A stretch of DNA of 64,000 bases from Variovorax sp. ZS18.2.2 (GTDB lineage Bacteria > Pseudomonadota > Gammaproteobacteria > Burkholderiales > Burkholderiaceae_C), in the NCBI RefSeq assembly GCF_024701975.1, contig NZ_JANLNM010000011.1, forward strand, positions 96,058 through 160,057, read 5' to 3'. Numbering within the stretch: position 1 is the stretch's first letter; every line of letters starts with the position of its first letter. This document shows, piece by piece, positions 9,816 through 18,189 of the stretch. The position numbers and the translations under genes were made by a program. The notes under the pieces were generated by a model. That model saw nothing but the letters and a program-made list of their open reading frames with translations. It was not told the DNA's origin and ran no database searches.

Positions 9816-10265
9816 TTGTTGTGCTTTCTTTCAAAGTTGTTGCACGTCATGTGGTCAGACGGTCGGGGTGTGTCAGCACCTCGGCCGTCGCCTTTTGTGC
9901 CTCGCGTTTTCCATCGAATGCGCATGGCACCGATGGCCCGCCGCGAGGCGAAGCGGTTCATTCATCAAAGCCTGTTGTGTGAGATGCCTTCCTTGCCCAC
10001 TGTGTGGGCCGTCAAATGGCTGGGGCATTTACTGTAGAGATGCGCGAGGCGTCGAGGGCGGCTGAATTCGCTAGTAAATCTCGAATCGCGCGAGTCAATG
10101 GTTGCCAAGCGTGGCACGCGCGCAAGCAAGCCATCGGGCAATCCAATCAGTTGAGCAAGCAACCGAGCAACCGCCTTCGCAACGGCATAGGCCGTCCGTC
10201 GAATGCACAGCAGCCTGCGCACTCTCTAGCATTCGAAGCGTCGCCGCTCTTCCCCTGATATCTCG
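9816..10265. other. About 450 bases without a convincing gene
   Basis: The stretch between the small minus-strand gene and the OmpA-family gene has short frames on both strands, but none has a good start site or a recognisable product. It should contain the promoters of both flanking genes. A purine-poor leader ending GATATCTCG precedes the OmpA-family ATG. No terminator, tRNA or repeat array is visible. Confidence 0.6.
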
Positions 10266-11267
10266 ATGAAACAGCTTGCCTCCTTCGCTGTCATGGCGCT
10301 GCTTTCGCTGGCCGCCTCCACCGTCTCCGCCGCCACACCGCCCGAAAAAGACCACCCCCTCGTCGGCCGCTACGAAGGCGCGGTGCTCGACGGCACCAGG
10401 GTCTCGGCCTACGACGAGGTCGGCCTCATCAAGGAGCCGTTCCAGAACTGGGGCGGCGGCAAGCCCGATCTGCTGAAGCTCGAGGGCAAGATTTCGCTCT
10501 ATCACTACAAGCTGCCGGCCGGGCGTTCGCTGCTCGAAGTGCAGCGCAACTACGAGGCGAGCCTGAAGGCCAAGGGCTTCGACGTGCTCTTCACCTGCGG
10601 CACCGCCAACGCCTCGTGCTACCAGAAGCGCCCCAACAGCGTGGACACGACCACGCCCTCTGACTTTGCCCTTGCGTTCGACGACCCCGAGTGGCCGCGC
10701 TTGGGCAAGAGCGGCGACTACGTGCGCAACTACTTTTCGGTGAGCGGGCGTTACCTGCTGGCGAAGAAAACCGGCCCCACCGGCACCGTGTACGCCAGCA
10801 TCGCTCTCGCCGAGCACAACGCCGATGTCGGCAACCATGCCTTCGTGCGCGTGGTCGAGAGCAAGGCGATGGAGGGCGACAAGATCGTGTTCGTCGATGC
10901 CTCGGCGATGCAGAAGAGCCTGGCCGAGACGGGGCGCATCAACCTCTACGGCATCCTGTTCGACCTGGACAAGGACGTGATCCGCCCCGAGTCGCAGCCC
11001 ACGCTCGACGAGATGACCAAGCTCATGCGCAACAACCCGCCGCTGAAGCTCTCGGTGGTGGGGCACACCGATGCGCAAGGGGAGGCGAAGCACAACGACG
11101 ACCTCTCCAAGCGCCGCGCGGTCGCGGTGATCGGCGTGCTGGTGAAGGCGGGCGTGGACCCGCGCCGCTTCACCACGCGCGGTGCGGGTGCGGCCGAGCC
11201 GGTGGCGCCGAACGACAACGAGACGGGGCGCGCGAAGAACCGGCGGGTCGAGTTGGTGCGGCTCTGA
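10266..11267 (+). CDS. OmpA-family envelope protein
   Basis: The 333-residue protein has a Sec signal peptide with likely cleavage at VSA/ATPP, near residue 22. The middle part (YEGAVLDGTRVSAYDEVG, then LYHYKLPAGRSLLEVQRNYE) is DUF4892-like. The C-terminal 110 residues are a complete OmpA/MotB peptidoglycan-binding domain: LFDLDKDVIRPES, VVGHTDAQGEAKHNDDLSKR and the end NETGRAKNRRVELVRL. It is expected to tether the outer membrane or a periplasmic complex to peptidoglycan. It stands alone and converges on an Lrp-type regulator gene 21 bases away. Confidence 0.88.
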   Translation: MKQLASFAVMALLSLAASTVSAATPPEKDHPLVGRYEGAVLDGTRVSAYDEVGLIKEPFQNWGGGKPDLLKLEGKISLYHYKLPAGRSLLEVQRNYEASLKAKGFDVLFTCGTANASCYQKRPNSVDTTTPSDFALAFDDPEWPRLGKSGDYVRNYFSVSGRYLLAKKTGPTGTVYASIALAEHNADVGNHAFVRVVESKAMEGDKIVFVDASAMQKSLAETGRINLYGILFDLDKDVIRPESQPTLDEMTKLMRNNPPLKLSVVGHTDAQGEAKHNDDLSKRRAVAVIGVLVKAGVDPRRFTTRGAGAAEPVAPNDNETGRAKNRRVELVRL

Positions 11268-11288
11268 GCCCGGGGGAGGGCGGCGCCG

Positions 11289-11783
11289 TCAGATGACGGG
11301 CACGCTGGTCTCCTTCAGGACGCGCAGCACGAAGTGCGATTTGCTGTGGCGGATGCCGGGGATCTTGTAGAGCTTTTCGCGCAGTAGCCGCTCGTAGTCG
11401 CGCGTGTCGCGCACGGCGATGCGGATGTAGTAGTCGTAGTCGCCTGACACCAGATAAGCCTCCTGAATCTCCGGAATGGTCGCGAGCACGCGGCCGAAGT
11501 CGTAGAGCGTCTCGTCGGTGTGGCTCTCGAGCGTGACCTGCACGATCACCGAGTCGTGATAGCCGAGCTTGGCCGGATCGACGTCGACGGTGTAGCGCTT
11601 GATGACGCCCTGCGCCTCCAGCTTCTTGATGCGCGTCCAGCAGCTGGTGGGCGAGAGGCCGACCTCGTTGCCGATTTCCTGCAGGGTCTTGCGCGAGTCG
11701 AGCAGCAGCACGCGGAGGATGGCCATGTCGATCTTGTCGAAAGATCCTTCTTCGGAAGTCGCTGTTTTCCGATTGGTTTTCAT
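11289..11783 (-). CDS. Lrp/AsnC-family transcriptional regulator
   Basis: The 164-residue protein has the AsnC-type winged helix (KIDMAILRVLLLDSRKTLQE, then SPTSCWTRIKKLEAQGVIKRY) and the RAM ligand-binding domain (VTLESHTDETLYDF, YLVSGDYDYYIRIAV). An N-terminal tail of about 15 residues is slightly longer than usual. It is divergent from the acetolactate synthase-like gene, with only 65 bases between the two starts, so it very probably controls that gene and itself in response to an amino acid. The ligand is unknown. Confidence 0.9.
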   Translation of the reverse strand: MKTNRKTATSEEGSFDKIDMAILRVLLLDSRKTLQEIGNEVGLSPTSCWTRIKKLEAQGVIKRYTVDVDPAKLGYHDSVIVQVTLESHTDETLYDFGRVLATIPEIQEAYLVSGDYDYYIRIAVRDTRDYERLLREKLYKIPGIRHSKSHFVLRVLKETSVPVI

Positions 11784-11848
11784 AAATTGGACCTAAAGAG
11801 CCAAAAGAAAGAAGCAAATTCTGCCTCAGGAGCGGAAGAATTGACGGC
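11784..11848. promoter_or_regulatory. Divergent Lrp / acetolactate synthase control region
   Basis: The 65-base gap is AT-richer than its surroundings. It contains ATTGGACCTAAAGAGCCAA, whose outer parts (TTGG...CCAA) form a dyad, a plausible site for the adjacent Lrp-type protein. Both genes must be transcribed from this short region or from within each other's 5' ends. Confidence 0.4.
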
Positions 11849-13636
11849 ATGAGATTGCTCGACATACCCCTCACGTCTTCCCTGTCCCTTCATCCCGAGG
11901 CCGCTCCCCGCGTGCGCAACGGGGCGGAGGCCCTGCTCGACACGCTGGTCGAGTGCGGCGTCGACACGATCTTCGGCTACCCCGGCGGCGCCGCACTGCC
12001 GCTGTACGACGCGCTGCACGGCGAGCCGCGGCTGCGCCATGTGCTGGTGCGCCACGAGCAGGCCGCGGTGCATGCGGCCGAGGGCTATGCGCGCAGCACG
12101 GGGCGGGTCGGCGTGGTGCTGGTCACCTCGGGGCCGGGCGTGGGCAACACCATCACCGGGCTGCTCGATGCGATGAGCGATTCGGTGCCGGTGCTGTGCA
12201 TCAGCGGGCAGGTGGCGACGGCGGTGATCGGCACGCAGGCCTTTCAGGAGAGCGACGCACTGGGCATGTCGCGCTCGGTGACCAAGTGGAACCAGCAGGT
12301 GCGCGCGGCCGATGACGTGCCGGCGCTGGTGCGCCGCGCACTCGAAATCGCATCGACGGGCCGGCCGGGGCCGGTGCTGCTCGATGTGCCGAAGGACATT
12401 CAGCTGATGCGTTTGGGTCATGGTGGCGCTTCGACGCCGCTGCGCCCGCTGCGCACGAGCAGGTCGGCGTTGCCGCCGAAGGCGATGCTGCAGCGCGCGG
12501 CCGACTTGCTCTCGACGGCGCGGCGGCCGGTGCTCTATGGCGGCGGCGGGCTCATCAACTCGGGGCCTGCAGCCTGCGAGGCCTTCACGCAGTTGGTGAA
12601 TCGCCTGCACGCGCCCTGCACGCTGACGCTGATGGGCCTGGGCGCCTTTCCGGCATCGGACCCGAAGTTCATCGGCATGCTCGGCATGCACGGCAACCTG
12701 GAGGCGAACCTCGCGATGCACGAAGCCGACCTGGTGGTGTGCGTCGGCGCGCGCTTCGATGACCGCGTGACTGGCAAGCTCGACGAGTTCTGCCCGCATG
12801 CGCGAAAGATCCACATCGACATCGACCCGACGAGCATCAACAAGATCGTGCAGGTCGATGTGCCGATGGTGGGCGACTGCGCGACGATCCTCGATGCGGT
12901 GCTGGCGCTGCTGCCCGAAGAGGGCTTTGCGCCCGAGCGGCTGGCGCCGTGGTGGGCGCGCATCGAGCGTTGGCGCGCGGAAGATTGCTTGAAGTTCGAG
13001 CCACGCGCGGATGCGATCCTGCCGCAGCAACTCGTGTCGTCACTGCAGCAGGCCATCGGCCGGAGCGGGCGCGAGGCGATCGTCTCGACCGATGTGGGCC
13101 AGCACCAGATGTGGGCCGCGCAGTACCTGCGCTTCGACAGCCCACGGCACTGGCTCACCTCGGGCGGCGCGGGCACGATGGGCTATGGCCTGCCCGCCGC
13201 CATCGGCGCGCAGATCGGCCACCCCGATGCGCTGTGCGTGTGCGTGAGCGGCGATGCATCGGTGCTCATGAACATCCAGGAGCTGTCGACTGCGGTGCAG
13301 CACCGCACGCCGGTGAAGCTGGTGCTGTGCAACAACGGCTACATGGGCATGGTGCGGCAGTGGCAGGAGCTGAACCACGGCAACCGGCTGAGCCACAGCT
13401 GGAACGAGGCGCTGCCGGATTTCGTGGCGCTGGCGAAGGCGTTTGGATGGGGGGCGCGGCGGGTGTCGGCCCCGGCCGAACTCGAAGCCGCGCTGGTCGA
13501 ATGCCTCGCGAGCGAAGGGCCGTTCTTTCTCGACGTGCAGGTCGCGGCGCAGGAGAACTGCTTTCCGATGATGCCGTCGGGGCATGGGCATCACCGGGTG
13601 ATGCTGGCGAAGGACAGGTGGTACGAGGAGGGCTGA
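11849..13636 (+). CDS. Acetolactate synthase large-subunit-like ThDP enzyme
   Basis: The 595-residue protein has the full thiamine diphosphate enzyme layout: N-terminal PYR domain with FGYPGGAALPLYDAL and the catalytic Glu in VRHEQAAVHAAEGYAR; a central domain; and a C-terminal PP domain with GDASVLMNIQELST and NNGYMGMVRQWQEL. The FQESD and GAGTMGYGLPAAIGAQ motifs are typical of acetohydroxyacid synthase rather than of pyruvate oxidase. No small regulatory subunit gene is next to it, so it may be catabolic, or the subunit may be elsewhere. A long N-terminal tail of about 28 residues precedes the domain. Control by the divergent Lrp gene is likely. Confidence 0.88.
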   Translation: MRLLDIPLTSSLSLHPEAAPRVRNGAEALLDTLVECGVDTIFGYPGGAALPLYDALHGEPRLRHVLVRHEQAAVHAAEGYARSTGRVGVVLVTSGPGVGNTITGLLDAMSDSVPVLCISGQVATAVIGTQAFQESDALGMSRSVTKWNQQVRAADDVPALVRRALEIASTGRPGPVLLDVPKDIQLMRLGHGGASTPLRPLRTSRSALPPKAMLQRAADLLSTARRPVLYGGGGLINSGPAACEAFTQLVNRLHAPCTLTLMGLGAFPASDPKFIGMLGMHGNLEANLAMHEADLVVCVGARFDDRVTGKLDEFCPHARKIHIDIDPTSINKIVQVDVPMVGDCATILDAVLALLPEEGFAPERLAPWWARIERWRAEDCLKFEPRADAILPQQLVSSLQQAIGRSGREAIVSTDVGQHQMWAAQYLRFDSPRHWLTSGGAGTMGYGLPAAIGAQIGHPDALCVCVSGDASVLMNIQELSTAVQHRTPVKLVLCNNGYMGMVRQWQELNHGNRLSHSWNEALPDFVALAKAFGWGARRVSAPAELEAALVECLASEGPFFLDVQVAAQENCFPMMPSGHGHHRVMLAKDRWYEEG

Positions 13637-13648
13637 TGCCCGGTTTTT

Positions 13649-13764
13649 CTCCCTCCCCTTCCGGGGGAGGGCAGGGGTGGGGGCAAGCGGCGTTCGATAA
13701 AGCGCTGCGATGAATTGAACGCCGTCGTGCCCCCATCCCAGCCTTCCCCCGGAAGGGGAAGGAG
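13649..13764. repeat. Long imperfect inverted repeat between convergent genes
   Basis: Two arms of about 47 bases (13649-13695 and 13718-13764) are near-perfect reverse complements, starting CTCCCTCCCCTTCCGGGGGA and ending in GGCGTTC around a 22-base loop. The position between two convergent genes and the C/G-rich arms are typical of intergenic hairpin repeats of this bacterial group. It may act as a bidirectional terminator. Confidence 0.8.
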
Positions 13765-13782
13765 CAAGAGAGGGAGCAAACG

Positions 13783-15342
13783 CTACACGCTCTGCAGCCT
13801 CACATCATTGGCAGGAATGGCATTGAGCTCCGCCCAATCCATCTCTTCCTCGAGCCGGTGGTAGGTGTCGTCCTCGATCTGCCCACCGGCGCGCAGCGCA
13901 TCGAGTGCCTGGCGTTGCGCGCGAATCGCCGTGGCGCGCAGGCGGTCGTGTGCCGTCCTGGCCTGCGGCTGGTTCTCATTGGATGCGATGACCCGCGTTG
14001 CGCGGTATTCGTCGCGCACGGCATCGGCCGCGTCGCCGTCTTCGGCCTCCAGCGCGGAGAGGGCCGCATCCATCATCGCGGTGCGGGCGAGCGAGATTTC
14101 CTTGTCGAGCGATGCGTCGGGCTCGATCTTCAAGGCCTTGATCAGCGGCCCGATGGTGAAGCCCTGGATCACCAGCGTGCCGAGCACGACCGCGAACGCG
14201 CTCAGCACGATGAGGTCGCGCCCCGGAAAATCCGCCGGCAGCGCAAAGGCCGTGGCCATGGTGACCAGCCCGCGCATGCCTGACCATCCGACGAGGAGGC
14301 CGATGCGCTTCGAAGGGATCGAGACGCCCTTGGGCTTCAGGCCCAGGCGGTGCTTCACCGTGCGCATCACCGCCCCGTAGAACAGCACCCACACCACCCG
14401 CACAGCGATGACCAGCGCGAGCACGAGGCCCGCGAACTGGAGTGCGTGCGTGAGCGCAGGGCCGGAGAGACGGTCGAGGATGCCGCGCGCCTGCAGGCCC
14501 ATCAGGAAGAACGCCAGCACATTGAGCGTGAACACCACCGCGCCCCACACCGCATAGGAGTGCACGCGGTCCCGCGGCGCGCTGCGGCCCGGGGCGTACT
14601 GGCCCAGCGTCATGCCGAAGGCGACCACCGAGATGATCGGCGACAGGTGCAGCCGTTCGGCCACGATCCACGCGGCAAAAGTCATCACGAACTGGAAGAT
14701 GATGGCCGAGCGCGTGCCCGCGAAGATCGGCCCGACCACGTGCAGGTTGATCTTGGCGAGCACGATGCCCACCACGGCGCCGCCTGGCACCGCGATCAGC
14801 AGCATCGGCAGCGAACTCGCGATCGGCTGGTGCGCGGCACCCGCCGCCGACACCGCCACGCCGAACACCAGCAGCGCGACCGCATCGTTGAGCAGGCTCT
14901 CGCCGTTGATGAGCGACAGCGTGCGTCGCGGAACGCGGAACTGCTGCATCACCGCCGCCGCGGCCACCGCATCGGGCGGCGCGACGATGGCGCCGAGGGT
15001 GATCGCCGCGGCAATCGGCAACCCCGCGAAGGCCCAGCCGGCCCATGCCACCACGGCGGTGGTCAACAGCACTGCGACCAGCACCAGCGAGACCAGCGGC
15101 ATCCAGTGGCGCCGCAGCTCGCGCGGCGAGGTGTCGAAGGCCGAGTCGAGCAACGCGGGCGCGATGAAGAGTGCGAGCGCCAGGTGCGGATCGAAGTTGA
15201 TGTGCGGCACCCACGGCATCGCGCCAAGCCCGACGCCGGCCAGTGCCAGCAGCGAGGGGTAGGGCAGCGCGAGGCGGCGCGAGAGTTGCAGCAGCAGGCA
15301 CGCCGCGACCAGCATGAGAAGGACGTTTTCGAAGATGTCCAC
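13783..15342 (-). CDS. Na+/H+ antiporter of the CPA1 family
   Basis: The 519-residue protein begins with a GTG at 15342, preceded by a GAGAGG site. It has about 12 hydrophobic segments in the first 400 residues and a soluble helical tail of about 120 residues. Conserved motifs are ALFIAPALLDSAFDTSPREL, the double-Asp-like region GAIVAPPDAVAAAAV, and SLINGESLLNDAVALLVF, which are all characteristic of bacterial CPA1 NhaP/YjcE-type exchangers. It should export Na+ or K+ for protons at the inner membrane. It is monocistronic and ends at the long inverted repeat. Confidence 0.9.
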   Translation of the reverse strand: MDIFENVLLMLVAACLLLQLSRRLALPYPSLLALAGVGLGAMPWVPHINFDPHLALALFIAPALLDSAFDTSPRELRRHWMPLVSLVLVAVLLTTAVVAWAGWAFAGLPIAAAITLGAIVAPPDAVAAAAVMQQFRVPRRTLSLINGESLLNDAVALLVFGVAVSAAGAAHQPIASSLPMLLIAVPGGAVVGIVLAKINLHVVGPIFAGTRSAIIFQFVMTFAAWIVAERLHLSPIISVVAFGMTLGQYAPGRSAPRDRVHSYAVWGAVVFTLNVLAFFLMGLQARGILDRLSGPALTHALQFAGLVLALVIAVRVVWVLFYGAVMRTVKHRLGLKPKGVSIPSKRIGLLVGWSGMRGLVTMATAFALPADFPGRDLIVLSAFAVVLGTLVIQGFTIGPLIKALKIEPDASLDKEISLARTAMMDAALSALEAEDGDAADAVRDEYRATRVIASNENQPQARTAHDRLRATAIRAQRQALDALRAGGQIEDDTYHRLEEEMDWAELNAIPANDVRLQSV

Positions 15343-15422
15343 CGGGGCCTCTCAGTTCTTCGTGTTGTGCCCGCAATACTAAAAGAGGCTAAGAGAGGCC
15401 CGGCCAATCGCCGAGGGGGCGA

Positions 15423-16433
15423 TCAGGACTTGATGAACGCCAGCAGGTCGGCGTTGAACTTGTCCTTGTGCGTGTCGGTCAGGCCGTGCGGCGCGCCGGG
15501 GTAGACGATGAGCTTGTTGTTCTTCACCAGCTTGGCCGAGGCCAGGCCCGCTGCGCCGATGGGCACGATCTGGTCGTCGTCGCCGTGGATGATGAGCGTG
15601 GGCACGTCGAACTTCTTCAGGTCTTCGGTGAAGTCGGTTTCGGAGAACGCCTTGATCGAGTCGTAGGTGTTCTTGTGGCCGCCGAGCATGCCCTGCGCCC
15701 ACCATGCATCGATGAGGCCTTGCGAAGATTTCGCGCCCGGGCGATTGAAGCCGTAGAAGGGGCCCGAGGGCACGTCCTTGTAGAACTGCGAGCGGTTGGC
15801 CAGTTGCGCGGCGCGCAGGCCGTCGAACACTTCGATGGGCAGGCCGCCGGGGTTGGCGGCAGTCTTCAGCATGAGCGGCGGCACGGCCGAGATGAGCGCG
15901 GCCTTGGCCACGCGCTTCGTGCCGTGGCGGCCGATGTAGCGCGCCACTTCGCCGCCGCCGGTCGAGAAGCCGACGAGCACGACGTTCTTCAGGTCCAGCG
16001 TTTCGATGACCGTGGCCAGGTCGTCGGCGTAGGTGTCCATGTCGTTGCCGTTCCAGGGCTGGCTGGAGCGGCCGTGGCCGCGGCGGTCGTGCGCCACGGT
16101 GCGATAGCCCTGCGACGAGAGGAAGAGCATCTGCGATTCCCAGCTGTCCGAGTCGAGCGGCCAGCCGTGGCTGAACACGACGGTCTGGCCGGTGCTGGGG
16201 CCCCAGTCCTTGAAGTAGAGCTGGGTGCCGTCTTTGGTAACGATGGTGTTGCTCATGGTCTGCTTTCCTTTGAGTGAAGAGGCGGGAACCGCACCGTGCT
16301 TTGGCGCGGCGGTGGAAGCGGCGGATGCCGCGGACGAGAAGCCGGTGCCCACGAGGGCGCCGGCTGCGACGGAGGCGCCGCCGAGCAGCAGGCTGCGGCG
16401 GGTGGCGGTGGATTTCAGGCTGTTGGCGGACAT
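15423..16433 (-). CDS. Tat-exported alpha/beta hydrolase of the non-heme haloperoxidase type
   Basis: The 336-residue product has a twin-arginine signal (TRRSLLLGG at residues 11-19, hydrophobic stretch, SAASAAS) followed by a complete alpha/beta hydrolase. Catalytic elements are the nucleophile in VGFSTGG, the acid in IIHGDDDQ and the His in PGAPHGLTD; VFSHGWPLDSD is the usual oxyanion segment. This is the non-heme chloroperoxidase/perhydrolase group. An internal Met at residue 60 (ATG ending at 16256) starts the normal cytosolic length and is preceded by AAAGGAAAGC. A palindrome at 16489-16504, shared with the adjacent marR gene, points to control by that repressor. Confidence 0.88.
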   Translation of the reverse strand: MSANSLKSTATRRSLLLGGASVAAGALVGTGFSSAASAASTAAPKHGAVPASSLKGKQTMSNTIVTKDGTQLYFKDWGPSTGQTVVFSHGWPLDSDSWESQMLFLSSQGYRTVAHDRRGHGRSSQPWNGNDMDTYADDLATVIETLDLKNVVLVGFSTGGGEVARYIGRHGTKRVAKAALISAVPPLMLKTAANPGGLPIEVFDGLRAAQLANRSQFYKDVPSGPFYGFNRPGAKSSQGLIDAWWAQGMLGGHKNTYDSIKAFSETDFTEDLKKFDVPTLIIHGDDDQIVPIGAAGLASAKLVKNNKLIVYPGAPHGLTDTHKDKFNADLLAFIKS

Positions 16434-16474
16434 GGTGCGTTCCTTCGGTGACGTGGTGGTGGAGAGGGAATTCG

Positions 16475-16504
16475 TATCGCTTGTATTAATATCGCATGCG
16501 ATAT
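16475..16504. promoter_or_regulatory. MarR-type operator upstream of the haloperoxidase gene
   Basis: A perfect 16-bp palindrome ATATCGCATGCGATAT (16489-16504) is preceded at 16475 by the half-site TATCGCTTG. The same core ATCGCATGCGAT and the complementary half-site CAAGCGATA occur upstream of the neighbouring marR gene at 17033-17064. The duplicated layout strongly suggests binding sites for that regulator. Confidence 0.75.
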
Positions 16505-16544
16505 AAATGGCATGAAAAAACAGGAAGGCGGATGCGGCGAGCCA

Positions 16545-17021
16545 TCACGCGTTCCTGTCGAGGTTCGAGCGCAGAGCGAGCAATTGGTCGCGCAGGTTGC
16601 CGATGTCCTCGGGCTCCAGCGCCATCGCCGTGGCCACGCAGGCCGGCAACGCGCGGGCCTTCTTGTGCATGGCGCGGCCTTCGGTGGTGAGCGACACGAT
16701 GACCTGGCGCTCGTCCGATGCCGAGCGCACGCGCTGGATGAGCCCGCGCGTCTCGAGCCGCTTGAGCAGGGGCGTGAGGGTGGTGGTTTCGAGCGCGAGG
16801 CGCTTGCAGATCTCGGAGACGTTGACCGAGTCCTTCTCCCACAACACGAGCATGACGAGGTACTGGAGGTAGGTCAGGTCCAGGTCGCGCAGCAGGCCGC
16901 GGTACACCTTGTTGAGGCTCAGCATCGTGGAGTACACGGCGAAGCAGAGCTGCTCGTCGAGCGCCAGCGGATTGGTCGCGGGGGCTTCGGCGGGGGGGGC
17001 GGTGGGGCGCTTGGAAGGCAT
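16545..17021 (-). CDS. MarR-family transcriptional regulator
   Basis: The 158-residue protein has the MarR winged helix: LTYLQYLVMLVLWEKDSVNV, SEICKRLALETTTLTPLLKR and the wing VRSASDERQVIVSLTTEG. A conserved Cys in the N-terminal helix (LDEQLCFAVYSTMLSLNK) matches the redox-sensing Cys of OhrR-type members, so sensing of organic peroxide or hypochlorous acid is likely. The ATG at 17021 is preferred; an upstream ATG at 17057 would place the operator inside the gene. It lies upstream of, and in the same direction as, the haloperoxidase gene, and both have the same palindrome before them. Confidence 0.88.
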   Translation of the reverse strand: MPSKRPTAPPAEAPATNPLALDEQLCFAVYSTMLSLNKVYRGLLRDLDLTYLQYLVMLVLWEKDSVNVSEICKRLALETTTLTPLLKRLETRGLIQRVRSASDERQVIVSLTTEGRAMHKKARALPACVATAMALEPEDIGNLRDQLLALRSNLDRNA

Positions 17022-17032
17022 GGGGCGAATAT

Positions 17033-17064
17033 TAGATCGCATGCGATCTAGTTGCAAGCGATAT
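17033..17064. promoter_or_regulatory. MarR-type autoregulatory operator
   Basis: A perfect 18-bp palindrome TAGATCGCATGCGATCTA (17033-17050) lies 12 bases upstream of the marR start, followed by the half-site CAAGCGATA (17055-17063). The core is identical to that at 16489-16504, in mirrored arrangement. Confidence 0.75.
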
Positions 17065-17087
17065 TTTCCGATGACCCCTCAGACGCC

Positions 17088-18071
17088 TTAAGCCGGCGAT
17101 CTGCGCCAGGCCCCTGGCGGTGTCCCGAACTGGCTCCTGAAGCAGCGACTGAAGTGGCTCGCATCGCCAAAGCCGTTGCGATACGCAATCTCCGAAACAC
17201 TCAGGTGATCGAGCCTGCGGTTCGCGAGCTCTTCCTTCGCGCGTTCGAGTCGGCGCGTCTTCAGGTACGCGCCGTACTGCGTGCGCTGCATCTCGAAGAG
17301 GCGGTGCGTGAGCCGCTTCGAAATACCCAATTCTTTCGAGACCGCATTGACCGACAGTTCCGCATCGCCCAGGTGCGCCTCGATATAGGCCACGAGCCGC
17401 TGCCAGCGGTCGCGCTCGCGGCGCTTGCCCTCTGCCACGTCGTCGTCCACCAATTCGCACGATTCGCAGTACGTCGCGGCCAGCAGCGAGACGAAGGACT
17501 GTTCCGAGAAATACGCGAGCGCCGGCGTGCCCTGCACCGGCCCGGGGAACACATGGCCCATGTGCGTGCGCGCGGCTTCGGCCAGCCGCGAATCGGCCTG
17601 TGCGATGGAAGGCACGAAGCGATCGTGCAGGTCCGCATGGATGCCGAAGAACCGGCCCGCCGGCACGCGCAGCATCACCAGCTTGCCGGGTGTCGTGAGC
17701 GTGCAGACGGACGGCAGCCGCGTGGTGCGGAAGGTGATGTCGCCCTGGCAAAAGGGCAGGCGCCGGCCGCCCTGGTCGATGGTGCCTTCGCCCTCGACGG
17801 CGATCATGGCCAGCACGTCGCCCGAGCCGCTGGGCGAGGCGAGCGCGGTGTCGTGCCGCACTGCAAGCGGTGTCGAGGTGAAGCTGATGGCCAGGCCGCC
17901 GCCCACAAGCCGGCAGGCTTCGAGGCTCATGCGCGGGTTGCTGTCCTGCACGCTGAGTTCGCCGGGGTAGACCAGCGAATCGAGCGCGCTGGAGTAGCCC
18001 TGCACGTCGCCCGGATAGAACGGGCGGAAGCGGGGCGCAAAGCTCAGTTCGGATGCGGTGTCGTGGTGCAT
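17088..18071 (-). CDS. AraC-family transcriptional regulator
   Basis: The 327-residue protein has an N-terminal AraC-binding-like domain (residues about 40-200, similar to the AraC_binding_2 type with a cupin-like GRRLPFCQGDITFRTT) and a C-terminal AraC/XylS double helix-turn-helix (LSVNAVSKELGISKRLTHRL and LSVSEIAYRNGFGDASHFSR, FRSQFGTPPGAWR). The ATG at 18071 is chosen because AGGAG precedes it by eight bases. It is divergent from a thioesterase gene 118 bases away, which is a possible target. Inducer unknown. Confidence 0.88.
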   Translation of the reverse strand: MHHDTASELSFAPRFRPFYPGDVQGYSSALDSLVYPGELSVQDSNPRMSLEACRLVGGGLAISFTSTPLAVRHDTALASPSGSGDVLAMIAVEGEGTIDQGGRRLPFCQGDITFRTTRLPSVCTLTTPGKLVMLRVPAGRFFGIHADLHDRFVPSIAQADSRLAEAARTHMGHVFPGPVQGTPALAYFSEQSFVSLLAATYCESCELVDDDVAEGKRRERDRWQRLVAYIEAHLGDAELSVNAVSKELGISKRLTHRLFEMQRTQYGAYLKTRRLERAKEELANRRLDHLSVSEIAYRNGFGDASHFSRCFRSQFGTPPGAWRRSPA

Positions 18072-18189
18072 GGTGGGGCTCCTGCCGTTGGCCCGCACGC
18101 TTCGTGCCAAGCGGCTGCAGTCTAGGTCTCGGCCCGGCTCGCAACGATCGAGACTTTCCACTAGGCTGCGGGATTCTCAGGAGACATCG

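Noticed and set aside
9816..10265. Short plus-strand frames in front of the OmpA-family gene
   Set aside because: They lack ribosome sites and family patterns and overlap each other in several frames, as expected of non-coding high-G+C DNA.
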